From: a virus
Length of the DNA: 64,000 nucleotides
IMG/VR virus record: IMGVR_UViG_3300003323_001142
Span: 37,032 to 101,031 of that record
Direction: 5' to 3' (one strand)
Part shown: positions 15,683 through 22,964 of the stretch, piece after piece
Layout of the letters: each line of letters begins with the position of its first letter
How positions within the stretch are numbered: position 1 is the first letter of the stretch
Program-made: the position numbers and the translations under genes
The notes under the pieces: model-generated
What the model was told of the DNA's origin: nothing
Database searches by the model: none
The model's input: the letters and a program-made list of their open reading frames with translations, nothing else

Positions 15683-15978
15683 CGTGGTTCCTCAGCCTCA
15701 GTGACGCGGCGCTGGCCCTCGCGATCTGGCTGCTCTGGCTATCGAATAAGCGGCGGCAGGACGCAGCCAACGAGGCGCTCAAGGCGGCAGTCCGCGGAGT
15801 CCTGCGGCTGCAAAGAAAGGATCGTCGGGAACTTCGCAGGCGCCTGGACGCAGCGGTCGGTCTTGGGCTTCACGCGCATCGGCGAATCGACGAGCTGACG
15901 GAGGATGAGGACGAGGAGCCGGAGGTCGTGTGCGAGTGTGTCGCGTGCGCGAAGTGGAAGGTGGAGCGGTGGAACTGA
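15679..15978 (+). CDS. Membrane-anchored coiled-coil protein
   Basis: A 99-residue protein (ATG 15679, four-base overlap). Residues 3-22 are a transmembrane segment (FLSLSDAALALAIWLLWLS). A basic helix follows, then an acidic linker and CECVACAKW. The layout (short N-terminal anchor plus helix) recalls inner spanins but the Cys-rich tail does not fit well. Function is unknown. Confidence 0.55.
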   Translation: MTWFLSLSDAALALAIWLLWLSNKRRQDAANEALKAAVRGVLRLQRKDRRELRRRLDAAVGLGLHAHRRIDELTEDEDEEPEVVCECVACAKWKVERWN

Positions 15979-16016
15979 CGATGGTCTCCGGCACACAGGA
16001 GAGCAACGGGCGATAG

Positions 16017-17903
16017 ATGGGCGCAGCCGTGGCGATCGAACCTCTTCCCGAACAGCCGACCGAGGTGCCGGAGCGGAGACTCTCGCCCGCGGAAGAGGCG
16101 AGGCTTGTTCGGGAGAACCAAGGCCTCGTGCACTTCTTCGCGCGACGCCAGAAAACGACCAGCTACGACGACGCTGTCCAGGCTGGGATGATCGGTCTGC
16201 TGATAGCGATCAGGAAATTTGAGCCAGAGCGCGGCCTCAAGCTGTCGACCTATGCCCAATATTGGATCCGCCAAGCCATCGATCGACAGGGATTCGCCGA
16301 AGACCCGAAGGGAGATACGCCGAATCTGGCGCGCACCCGGTATAAGATTCGCGAAGCGACCAAACAGCTAAAGGCGGAAGGCGTTGAGCGGCCGACCATT
16401 GCGCAGGTAGGCGAACGAGCAAAGATATTCCCGGCGACTGTGGCGGCAGCGCTCGAATGGCGCAGCGCGCACGTCAGTTCCTTGGATGCGCCCATCGGGG
16501 AGGACGACGGCGCGGCGCTTGTGGACATGGTTCCCGACGATGGCGCCGGGCCAGAGTCGGTCGTAGCCGAATCCGAGGCCATGGCTATGTTGCGCAAGCA
16601 GCTGGATTGTTTCTCGCGTATGTTGCCGCCACGAGAGGCGATTGTTCTGAAAGAGCGGCTCCTAGCTGAGCAGCCCTCAGGACAAAGAGAGGTGGGCGAG
16701 CGCATCAAGCGAACCAAGCAGCGCGTTCAGCAGCTTGAGACAACTGTACTCGATAAGCTTCAGAAGTACATGCGAAGAGTGCACAGAGAGGATTTCGACG
16801 TGCGTGCGGCATTGGCTGCTCCGGTTACGAAACTTAGGCCACAGTCGTTCGGCCAGCCAATAGAGGCATTATTGGATAGACCCGAGCCGGCGCCTGTGCG
16901 CTCGGTTCCGGTCGCAGCAAATGCGGTCAGTGTGCCTGCGGCGAAAGCGCGGGGGTATAAGGTCCCAACCTGCGCGAAGTGTGGCGCACCGCTGTCCGTC
17001 CGATCGTTACAGCAAGGATATGACCGCTGTGGCGTATGTCGTCAACGCGGTCCCGAGAAGCACCAGGATCGGGCCATTCCGGATAATCCTGTGAGTGGCT
17101 CGGGTCGGGCTCGGGCGCCAGGTACGGGGAACGTGTGGCACAAGAAGGGGCGCTGGTATGCGAAGGAGCCGGAATCGATCCAGGATGGCAGGCGGTTCGC
17201 GCGATACATCGGCTCGTTTGCGACGGCGGAAGAGGCGCACGCAGCGTGCGATAAGTGGGTCGAAGAGAACGGTGGCCCGAAAGTGGAGCGGGTTCTTCCG
17301 ACGTGCAACGAACCCGGATGTTCAACCTTTCTGAACCAGCGAAGCCTTGAGGCTGGCGATGGGCTGTGCGGAGTACACCGACGGGATCGAAAGAAGATGG
17401 CCGAGCGGGCGAAGGGTGAAGTGGTTGCGGGCGGGCCATCGGCAATCACGGCGTTGGCTGTGGTCGATCGTGGTCCGAGCGGAACCGAAGAGCGAACGGA
17501 GCCGGCGGTAGATACGATTGCTAGCGTCCGCGCGTTTCTCGCAAAGCGCGATGAGCTAAGGGGTAAACTCGAGAGCGAGTTACAGGCGGCCAAGGCTCGT
17601 GTGCGCGAGATCGAGGACCTGCTGGCCGAGTTTGGCGGATCGTCTGCGCGTCCGATTGTGAGGGCCGAGCGGACCACGGCTCCGTCGGCGCGAACTGAAC
17701 GCAGGCAGCTTATCAAGGAGTTCGTAATCAACGCGCTGGGCGATAACCGTGGTCCGATGAAGGGGGCCGAGGTTGTGCACATCGTTCAAAGAATCGACAG
17801 CTCGATCCACCACACGTCGGTCTACCAAGCTCTGTATGCGCTGCACCGAGAGCGGAGAATCTGTGCGGATGACGGGCAGAATCGATACTGGCTGCGGGCA
17901 TGA
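16017..17903 (+). CDS. Sigma-70 family protein fused to Zn-ribbon, AP2-like and winged-helix domains
   Basis: A 628-residue protein (ATG 16017; CAGGAGA upstream). Residues about 28-92 are sigma region 2: NQGLVHFFARR, DDAVQAGMIGLLIAIRKFEP and KLSTYAQYWIRQAI. Regions 3 (about 100-165) and 4 (about 195-260, LPPREAIVLKERLL and RIKRTKQRVQQLE) follow. Then come a four-Cys ribbon (about 319-341), an AP2-like domain (about 371-416, GNVWHKKGRWYAKE and YIGSFATAEEAHAACDKW), a second Cys cluster (429-455), a coiled coil (505-540) and a C-terminal winged helix (560-628). Known sigma factors lack these extras. Likely redirects host RNA polymerase to phage promoters; codon use is somewhat AT-richer than neighbours. 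Confidence 0.85.
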   Translation: MGAAVAIEPLPEQPTEVPERRLSPAEEARLVRENQGLVHFFARRQKTTSYDDAVQAGMIGLLIAIRKFEPERGLKLSTYAQYWIRQAIDRQGFAEDPKGDTPNLARTRYKIREATKQLKAEGVERPTIAQVGERAKIFPATVAAALEWRSAHVSSLDAPIGEDDGAALVDMVPDDGAGPESVVAESEAMAMLRKQLDCFSRMLPPREAIVLKERLLAEQPSGQREVGERIKRTKQRVQQLETTVLDKLQKYMRRVHREDFDVRAALAAPVTKLRPQSFGQPIEALLDRPEPAPVRSVPVAANAVSVPAAKARGYKVPTCAKCGAPLSVRSLQQGYDRCGVCRQRGPEKHQDRAIPDNPVSGSGRARAPGTGNVWHKKGRWYAKEPESIQDGRRFARYIGSFATAEEAHAACDKWVEENGGPKVERVLPTCNEPGCSTFLNQRSLEAGDGLCGVHRRDRKKMAERAKGEVVAGGPSAITALAVVDRGPSGTEERTEPAVDTIASVRAFLAKRDELRGKLESELQAAKARVREIEDLLAEFGGSSARPIVRAERTTAPSARTERRQLIKEFVINALGDNRGPMKGAEVVHIVQRIDSSIHHTSVYQALYALHRERRICADDGQNRYWLRA

Positions 17904-17918
17904 TTGGAGCGAAATCGA

Positions 17919-18608
17919 ATGGGTGATGTAACGAGAAATAAGGCAGAGGACGGGATACTCATGAGAGCCAGCTGGTGCAACGACTTCGATCTCGAGCTCG
18001 CGTCGTATTTCGGCGGCGCCTACGAATCCGCGCTCGGCCTGCATGCCGCCGGCCTGGAGCCGAGCGGGCAAAGCGACCCATCGGGCAAGCTGCCGCCGGC
18101 GACGGCGCGGTCAGCCCACAAGGACATGACTCTTGTGGAGGCCGCGCTCGCTCGTCTCAGCCCCGACACTGTCCGCGTGATTGCGCTTCGGTACGCCCCC
18201 AGGAAGTTCTCCCACTTCGAAGGCCTGTCCGAATTCGGGGAGTTCGCCAGAATCGCTTTGGTGACAAAGACCGCAATCGAGATCGGCGATGAGTGGAGGG
18301 GCAAGGCGCTGGAGGCCGAACTGACTCGATTGCCAGCCGACGACACCGACGGCATCGCCTCAGTCCGGAAGCGATTCGACCGCGCACCGCAGATGGGCGA
18401 GATCCAGGAGGCTCTCCGGTTCCTGCAACGCACCCGCAAATCCGGCACCAACGGTGCTACGATCGACAAGATCGTGACGGAAGCGAAGGAGTTATGGTCG
18501 CTGGCAAAACGCCAATACGCAAAGGCCAGAAGCGGGGCAGCCGGCGCGATCGACGAAGACGAAATGCAGACGGACGTGGAGCGGTTCCGAAGGAGGCTCG
18601 GGCTGTGA
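17919..18608 (+). CDS. Hypothetical phage protein downstream of the sigma fusion
   Basis: A 229-residue protein; ATG 17919 has GGAG about nine bases upstream. Highlights are SWCNDFDLELASYFGGAYE near the start, LSPDTVRVIALRYAP in the middle (reminiscent of region-4-like helices) and a helical, charged C-terminus. I cannot assign a family. Its place after the sigma fusion suggests a regulatory role, possibly in late transcription, but this is inference only. Confidence 0.6.
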   Translation: MGDVTRNKAEDGILMRASWCNDFDLELASYFGGAYESALGLHAAGLEPSGQSDPSGKLPPATARSAHKDMTLVEAALARLSPDTVRVIALRYAPRKFSHFEGLSEFGEFARIALVTKTAIEIGDEWRGKALEAELTRLPADDTDGIASVRKRFDRAPQMGEIQEALRFLQRTRKSGTNGATIDKIVTEAKELWSLAKRQYAKARSGAAGAIDEDEMQTDVERFRRRLGL

Positions 18609-18949
18609 CGCTCGCCATGGTTTCGGACGACGACTTCCTCGTTCGGCTGGAAGCAATCACGCCAGGAGTCGTCGAGCAAGCCCGTAAGGCCAACACGGAA
18701 CGGACGCGCAAGCGGTCGCTGGCTGACCAAGTCCGCGAGGACGTGGCCGAGCTCGCGGAGGCGTCGGAGTCCGTTGTGCTCGCTGACGCCGCATTCGGGC
18801 TGAGACGATACAGCGACGAACCCGCCGAGCGGCTCCCGAGATTCGTCCCCGAGATCGGAAAGAGACTATGCGGTGGATGTGGCCGGATGCTCGCCATCGC
18901 ACGATTCGAAGGCCCGAGCCGACGCTGTCGCGTATGCGGTGACCGATGA
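18605..18949 (+). CDS. Small protein with a C-terminal Zn-ribbon
   Basis: A 114-residue protein from GTG 18605 (GTGA overlap; ATG 18617 is an alternative). The N-terminal 85 residues are helical and charged. The C-terminus has CGGCGRML and CRVCG, a zinc ribbon. It overlaps the next gene by four bases. No family is recognised. Confidence 0.6.
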   Translation: MTLAMVSDDDFLVRLEAITPGVVEQARKANTERTRKRSLADQVREDVAELAEASESVVLADAAFGLRRYSDEPAERLPRFVPEIGKRLCGGCGRMLAIARFEGPSRRCRVCGDR

Positions 18950-19386
18950 GCGGCGAGCGGTACATGACGCCGTTGCAGGCGGCTCGCTCGCTCGGGTGGG
19001 AGGGGTCGAGCCGCGACGCCATGCGCCGATTCAAGGACGCTGTCTTCGCCAAGGAGCGGCAACTTCGGCGACAGATCTTCATCCGCAAGGGCAGCACCGG
19101 CAGGGGTGTGCGATACCTCATTACCAGGCCCCTGATGCGCAAGTGGCTCGCGGAGCTGTTCGATGACACCGACCGGATGCTGGCGAGTGTCCGCAAGGCC
19201 CACGAGGAGATCGACAAGCGGCTGACGCGGTCAACGCTGCGGGAGGACGCTCTGCTCGAGGCCTACCAGCGGCTCGAAGCGAGGGTGCGAGCGCTTGAGG
19301 GCAAGTTGCAAATAGTTCCCAACGGTGATTCGAAACGCACCATTTTTGAGGGGCGGGGTGTCGGCGGCGAAAGCCGAGGCGGCTGA
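18946..19386 (+). CDS. Hypothetical HTH/coiled-coil protein
   Basis: A 146-residue protein. MTPLQAARSLGWEGSSRDAM near the start, then a basic region with YLITRPLMRKWL, looks like a small helix-turn-helix of the excisionase or terminase-small-subunit kind. Residues 75-125 form a probable coiled coil. There is no recombinase nearby, so an excisionase role is not supported. Confidence 0.55.
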   Translation: MSGERYMTPLQAARSLGWEGSSRDAMRRFKDAVFAKERQLRRQIFIRKGSTGRGVRYLITRPLMRKWLAELFDDTDRMLASVRKAHEEIDKRLTRSTLREDALLEAYQRLEARVRALEGKLQIVPNGDSKRTIFEGRGVGGESRGG

Positions 19387-19505
19387 AGTCGTCTCGGGCA
19401 GCGCTGTCCTCCTCGCTACTCTGCTCTCTCTGTCACCACGCACACCCGCGAGGGGAGATAGAGGGGGCCATACAAGTTTCTTGTCAAGATAAATCGACCG
19501 GGTCA
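19387..19505. other. Non-coding gap with an AT-rich palindrome
   Basis: No convincing gene is seen here. An AT-richer patch holds ACAAG-TTT-CTTGT (19472-19484), overlapping CTTGTCAAG. It stands out against the GC-rich surroundings and precedes a new run of overlapping small genes, so it may contain a promoter or operator. No convincing -35/-10 pair could be fixed. Confidence 0.3.
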
Positions 19506-19763
19506 ATGCAAACTGGCGCCGAGCTATCTGGAAAGGACGCTCGCATTCTCAGCCTCTCTCTCCCCGACCCCGCTCCCCGCAAAGACCCCACATTGCCCGT
19601 AGCGACAGCCTGCCTCCCCGCTGGCGCCGGCACCTTCGAGGTCTGCTTCTCTTCGCTCAAAGACCCCGTGGTCATCTGCTCACACGATACCCCCGACGGA
19701 TCGCTGGCCTGTGCCGCGAATCGAGGCCGGGGGGCTTTTCTTCGTTTGAGGCCTGCGGCTTGA
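19506..19763 (+). CDS. Possible small hypothetical protein
   Basis: An 85-residue frame from ATG 19506 without a good ribosome binding site. It is Pro/Ala-rich at the N-terminus; the middle (TFEVCFSSLKDPVVICSHD) has strand-like character. The stop is linked to the next frame by a TTGA overlap, as with many real pairs here, but base composition alone makes long frames likely in this stretch. Treat as tentative. Confidence 0.4.
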   Translation: MQTGAELSGKDARILSLSLPDPAPRKDPTLPVATACLPAGAGTFEVCFSSLKDPVVICSHDTPDGSLACAANRGRGAFLRLRPAA

Positions 19764-20014
19764 AGGCCAGAATTCCCATCCCCGACCCCCGCTCCGGCCT
19801 CGCCCCCTCCCGGCGCAAGCTGCGGCCCGAACTCCCCTCGCAGGACCCCAAGCTCCTCGTGGCCGGCGGGAGCCTGCTGCCGTCGATGCCGCGGCCGCTG
19901 AAGCCGCCGGGGGCGCGGAGCCGGTTCGGCAGCACGGCCGAATTCGCCGCCGCAGCCGAAGCCGACGGGTTCGTGCCGCATGGGGTGCCCAGGGTGCGAA
20001 CGGTGACCCCATGA
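19760..20014 (+). CDS. Possible small basic/Pro-rich protein
   Basis: An 84-residue frame from TTG 19760, overlapping the previous stop (TTGA) and the next ATG (ATGA at 20011). The sequence is low complexity, rich in Pro, Arg and Ala. Support rests on the chain of four-base overlaps. No family. Confidence 0.35.
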   Translation: MKARIPIPDPRSGLAPSRRKLRPELPSQDPKLLVAGGSLLPSMPRPLKPPGARSRFGSTAEFAAAAEADGFVPHGVPRVRTVTP

Positions 20015-20159
20015 CCATCACCGACCAACTCTGCCTGACTGGCTGCCCGAGCTGGAACGCGAGCTAGCTGCCCAAGCGTTCGTCATCACCATCCCCGAGC
20101 TCGGCGGGGCCGCTGTGACCAGTTCGAACCCTCCGGGGAATTCGGAGAGTTGCCAGTAA
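20011..20159 (+). pseudogene. Short gene interrupted by a frameshift
   Basis: ATG 20011 opens MTITDQL and then hits a stop after 18 codons. If the frame moves back one base at 20031, the reading continues as LPDWLPELERELAAQAFVIT and on to a stop at 20157-20159, giving about 49 residues. The helical PELERELAAQ stretch looks like protein. It is either a decayed gene, a real slippage or a sequencing error. Confidence 0.3.
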
Positions 20160-20452
20160 CCGCCACGCTACTTGGACTCAGCCGCTCCCCCGGTGGCCAC
20201 TCTGCCGCTATCTTGGCGGATGGCCGAGTGCTCCACATTCGGTTCCCGTATCACGAACTCGACCAGTGGCGTCAGGCATTGCGGGGTGAATTGCGAGCCG
20301 AGATGAAAGAGCACGCGGTGGAGACGAACGAACGAAATCCTCCCCCGACTTCCCCCGCTACACCGGCCTCCCCGCCCGCTCCACAGTGGCAACGTCCGCA
20401 CCCGCCGCCGAACCGGACTGGGGGCGGTACACGGGGGCGAGGGGGGTGGTGA
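20150..20452 (+). CDS. Small hypothetical protein
   Basis: A 100-residue frame with TTG 20150 as the first start; GGAGAG is immediately adjacent, closer than ideal. The first 60 residues look structured (HSAAILADGRVLHIRFPY, then a helix); the last 40 are Pro/Gly-rich and disordered. It overlaps the next frame by four bases (GTGA). Unknown function. Confidence 0.5.
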   Translation: MPVTATLLGLSRSPGGHSAAILADGRVLHIRFPYHELDQWRQALRGELRAEMKEHAVETNERNPPPTSPATPASPPAPQWQRPHPPPNRTGGGTRGRGGW

Positions 20453-20961
20453 AGCAGACTCGCAGCAGCGCGTGGTCAGCGTTCGTCGATGAACTCAACG
20501 CGGAATACGCCCATCAACTCGACAAGCTGATCGACGAAGCCGAGCTCCGGGGGATACAGCCTCTCAGGTTCCAGCCTTACAGCGGCTTCGCTGGAGGTCT
20601 GGCACTGCCGCGGCCCGAGATGGTCGTCGGCACGAGCTATCGTGCTGGCTCAAACGACTGGAACTTCGGCCAGGGAACCAACAGCTCAATTCGGGAGGAG
20701 ATCGCTCCTGGCGTCTGCTCCCACCCCGCCGCCGAGTCAGCGTGGCGCACCCCCACGCCGGCCGAATGGCAAGAGTGCTTCCGACGGGCAGTCGAGGCGC
20801 TCCGCTCGGTATCCAAGGCCGAACCCGCGGCAACGCCCGACCAAGTCCGGAACACGCTGCTCAGCAATCTCGCCAAGTACGAGTCCGCCGGATACTTGGA
20901 AACGGCCACCGGCGAAGAACTCGACGAGATTGCTCGGGCAAACGGCGCCCCATCACGATGA
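20449..20961 (+). CDS. Hypothetical protein
   Basis: A 170-residue protein. I chose GTG 20449 (GTGA overlap); in-frame GTGs at 20446 and 20386 would lengthen it. It begins with a helix (AFVDELNAEYAHQLDKLIDE), has an aromatic/glycine-rich middle (NDWNFGQGTN) and a helical C-terminus. No family is recognised. Confidence 0.55.
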   Translation: MKQTRSSAWSAFVDELNAEYAHQLDKLIDEAELRGIQPLRFQPYSGFAGGLALPRPEMVVGTSYRAGSNDWNFGQGTNSSIREEIAPGVCSHPAAESAWRTPTPAEWQECFRRAVEALRSVSKAEPAATPDQVRNTLLSNLAKYESAGYLETATGEELDEIARANGAPSR

Positions 20962-21359
20962 CCATCGCCGTCCTCCAGGAGTGCAGCAGCTCGGCCGAAT
21001 CCTACGTCCACCACGTGGTGCTCACGCCGTCAGTCGTGCTGGATCCGGTAAGCGAGCCCGCCCACAACGTCGTCTGCCTCCTATCGCCTAATGTGTTCGA
21101 GGCGTCTGTCTCTGACTCGGACGGCAACGCCTACGAACAGATTCGCTCCGGTTGGACAGTCGAGCCCGAATTCGGCAAGGTCTTCGGCCGCCTCTATCGA
21201 GCCAAGAATGTGGTTGAGTCTTCGAACCCGACCGCAATCGACGCTGAGGCGACCTGCGCGGAAGCGACCAGGGCCAATTACGTGCAGATGTTCGCATTCA
21301 GAATTGAGGCGTCCCCGGATGTCGCCTGGTTCTTCGAGACTGAGGCCGCTGGTCAATGA
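20958..21359 (+). CDS. Beta-sandwich-like protein sharing an N-terminal motif with the tailspike
   Basis: A 133-residue protein (ATG 20958, ATGA overlap). It opens MTIAVLQE, then has VFEASVSDSDGNAYEQI and RLYRAKNV. The spike at 60509 opens MTIALLQE and has ISVSDGTSY at a comparable position. This layout is typical of Ig-like or lectin-like beta domains in phage fibres. Here it stands alone, far from the structural genes. Function is unknown. Confidence 0.55.
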   Translation: MTIAVLQECSSSAESYVHHVVLTPSVVLDPVSEPAHNVVCLLSPNVFEASVSDSDGNAYEQIRSGWTVEPEFGKVFGRLYRAKNVVESSNPTAIDAEATCAEATRANYVQMFAFRIEASPDVAWFFETEAAGQ

Positions 21360-21451
21360 TCCACCTCTTCAACGCCGCCGCATCTGCCCTCAACGCCATC
21401 TCCTCGGCCATCATGTGGGCGCGGAAGCGGCGGGTCGAGCGTAGCCGATGA
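21356..21451 (+). CDS. Tiny protein of 31 residues
   Basis: ATG 21356 overlaps the previous stop (ATGA) and its own stop overlaps the next ATG at 21448. The product has a moderately hydrophobic helix (LFNAAASALNAISSAIMWA) followed by a basic tail (RKRRVERSR), like a small membrane-associated peptide. The double overlap is its main support. Confidence 0.5.
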   Translation: MIHLFNAAASALNAISSAIMWARKRRVERSR

Positions 21452-21687
21452 GCGCGTCCGTTCTTCGAGAGCGAATGAACACGAACGAGCCAGCGAACGA
21501 GCCACCCGACGACGACAAAGCTCCGTCAACCAAACCCGACCCCACCGTCGAAGTCCGCTTCGCCGCCTGGCTCCAAAGCCTGGACCAAGCCGACCGGCTC
21601 GCGGTGCTGCACCGGCTGCCGTTCTGCTTCGGGTGTGGCGCCCAGCCGGGGTCGGGGGAGATTTGTATTTGCCGGGTGGAGGCGTAG
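21448..21687 (+). CDS. Small hypothetical protein with C-terminal Cys motif
   Basis: A 79-residue protein. The first 35 residues are acidic and disordered; then RFAAWLQSLDQADRLAVL forms a helix, and CFGCGAQPGSGEICIC is a compact four-Cys site, probably zinc-binding. Unknown function. Confidence 0.55.
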   Translation: MSASVLRERMNTNEPANEPPDDDKAPSTKPDPTVEVRFAAWLQSLDQADRLAVLHRLPFCFGCGAQPGSGEICICRVEA

Positions 21688-21703
21688 TGCTTATGGGAAG
21701 AGC

Positions 21704-21753
21704 CTCAGCCGGAGACGTATTGGCGCACTTTCTGTCAAAGCGCTCCGGCTGAG
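21704..21753. promoter_or_regulatory. Perfect 11-bp inverted repeat upstream of an RHH gene
   Basis: CTCAGCCGGAG (21704-21714) and CTCCGGCTGAG (21743-21753) are exact reverse complements separated by 28 bases, in the gap between two genes and 13 bases before ATG 21767. It could be an operator with two half sites or an RNA stem shielding the start region. No T-run follows, so it is unlikely to be an intrinsic terminator. Confidence 0.45.
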
Positions 21754-21766
21754 CCTTTCAATCGAG

Positions 21767-21973
21767 ATGCACGCAAAGAAGCGCGTCCCCGTCGAACTCT
21801 CCCCTGGCGCGTATGAGAAGCTGGGCGAGACCCGAGCGCTTGCCGGCGTCTCATCGAACGCCGAGGTGCTCAGGCATGCGCTGCGGCTCTACGAATACCT
21901 GCATCGGCAGAAGGCCGACGGGTGGTCCGTTCACCTAGTGAAGGACGACCGGGCCAAAGAGCTGGTGTTCTAG
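21767..21973 (+). CDS. Ribbon-helix-helix DNA-binding protein
   Basis: A 68-residue protein (ATG 21767). VPVELSPGAYEKLGETRAL then SSNAEVLRHALRLYEYL matches the beta-strand, helix A, turn, helix B layout of CopG/Arc-type regulators. The tail of 20 residues is polar. Such proteins repress their own genes by binding palindromic sites; an inverted repeat lies upstream and two identical AT-rich palindromes lie immediately downstream. Confidence 0.7.
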   Translation: MHAKKRVPVELSPGAYEKLGETRALAGVSSNAEVLRHALRLYEYLHRQKADGWSVHLVKDDRAKELVF

Positions 21974-22028
21974 GTATATATACCTTTGCGCGAATCGCGC
22001 GTTGGCGGTCGCTGGGTATATATACCCA
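21973..22028. promoter_or_regulatory. Two identical TATATATA palindromes (candidate operators/promoter)
   Basis: GGTATATATACC occurs at 21973-21984 and again at 22015-22026, where it extends to TGGGTATATATACCCA (22013-22028). Centres are 42 bp apart, four helical turns. Between them lies GCGCGA-A-TCGCGC (21988-22000). In a GC-rich phage such sites are striking. They separate the RHH gene from the next operon and are good candidates for its binding sites. Confidence 0.6.
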
Positions 22029-22134
22029 GGATCGTTCGCCTCTGCCCTCGGCAGGGAGCCGGCCCTTGTAGCGCTGGCGAGACGGGTCGGCACCGTCTGG
22101 AGGCTCCGCGTTGCTGTAAAGCCCAGGAGGCGCC

Positions 22135-22317
22135 ATGGTCGGACCTGCTGATGACAGGCAACGCCCCCTTTTGTTGAACGAGATGCTCGACGACGCCGAC
22201 GAACTCGACCTGGTCCCCGCCGACTACTGGCCCCGGATGATGGCGCTGCTCGAGCGGGCGCCGGTCGCCGAAGAGGGTGACATCGAGGGGGATGAGGCGG
22301 TGGAGCCGTTGTTGTGA
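22135..22317 (+). CDS. Small acidic protein
   Basis: A 60-residue protein; ATG 22135 has an excellent AGGAGG. It is acidic (DDADELDLVPADYW, EEGDIEGDEAVE). No family. It is the first gene after the palindromic control region, in a leader of about 105 bases. Confidence 0.6.
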   Translation: MVGPADDRQRPLLLNEMLDDADELDLVPADYWPRMMALLERAPVAEEGDIEGDEAVEPLL

Positions 22318-22502
22318 TGCAGACAGTCTGGGAATACATCACCGTGCCTGGTCCCGGCGCCAAGACCACCGAAGACTTCGCGACGTATCTGAACGGGATG
22401 GGCTCGCAGGGATGGGAGCTCGTGCAGGCCTGTGCGGCCAGCACGGCGTTGCCGCCCGTCGTGTTCTTCCTCATGTTCAAGAGACCGAAGCATCAGCCTT
22501 GA
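22317..22502 (+). CDS. DUF4177-like small protein
   Basis: A 61-residue protein; ATG 22317 overlaps the previous stop by one base, with a GTG at 22314 as an alternative. WEYITVPGPG, YLNGMGSQGWELVQA and FLMFKRPK fit the DUF4177 pattern: strand, helix, GWELV strand, KR-containing strand. The function of that family is unknown. Confidence 0.65.
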   Translation: MQTVWEYITVPGPGAKTTEDFATYLNGMGSQGWELVQACAASTALPPVVFFLMFKRPKHQP

Positions 22503-22732
22503 TTCGCCGTCCCGACGCGAAAACCTGGGCCCAGCGGGCAAGAGAACGCCCCGTCCCCACCCCCAAGCCCGCCAACGACGTGCCCGAGGTCATCGACCTT
22601 GCGGCCTGGCGGCAGGCGGTGCGCAGGCAGGAGCGGGAGCAGGTCCGGGAGGAGCGGGAGGACCTGGTCGGCGCGTATGAAGCGGAGGTCGATCGGGGGA
22701 TGGGGCGGAGGATTTTGAGGACGTGGGTGTGA
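22499..22732 (+). CDS. Small charged helical protein (TTG start)
   Basis: A 77-residue frame from TTG 22499 (TTGA overlap). A Pro-rich start is followed by a strongly charged helix (RQEREQVREEREDLVGAY), probably a coiled coil. Unknown. A 14-codon frame (22732-22776) bridges to the next gene by overlaps at both ends and may serve only to couple translation. Confidence 0.5.
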   Translation: MIRRPDAKTWAQRARERPVPTPKPANDVPEVIDLAAWRQAVRRQEREQVREEREDLVGAYEAEVDRGMGRRILRTWV

Positions 22733-22772
22733 TGGGCAAGACGATGCGGCTGGCGAGTGCTATGGATCGGCC

Positions 22773-22964
22773 ATGAGTTGGCCGATGCCAGGGTTCGTTA
22801 TGAGCATCGACGTAACCGCCTCGTCGCGAGCCGACGAGACGGTCGTTGCAGTCACGAATCGGCGCGGGCAGATAGGCATGTACCGGCCGCTGACCAAGAA
22901 GAGATCGGGTCCGAAGAAACTGTCGGCAATCGCCGAGAAGTATTGGCGAGGGCTGGGCCGATGA
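22773..22964 (+). CDS. Small hypothetical protein
   Basis: A 63-residue frame (ATG 22773; ATG 22800 is an alternative). The sequence SIDVTASSRADETVVAVTN then a basic region with KKRSGPKKLSAIAEKYW suggests a small nucleic-acid-binding protein. Ends in an ATGA overlap with the next gene. Confidence 0.45.
   Translation: MSWPMPGFVMSIDVTASSRADETVVAVTNRRGQIGMYRPLTKKRSGPKKLSAIAEKYWRGLGR

Noticed and set aside
18946-19386. Excisionase
   Set aside because: The HTH-like start is suggestive, but no integrase or attachment site is visible nearby.
19484-19981. A 165-codon minus-strand frame
   Set aside because: Low-complexity product with no motif; the plus-strand chain of overlapping frames is a slightly better, though weak, reading.
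22732-22776. A 14-codon frame with overlaps at both ends
   Set aside because: Too short to call as a protein; it may only pass ribosomes to the next gene.
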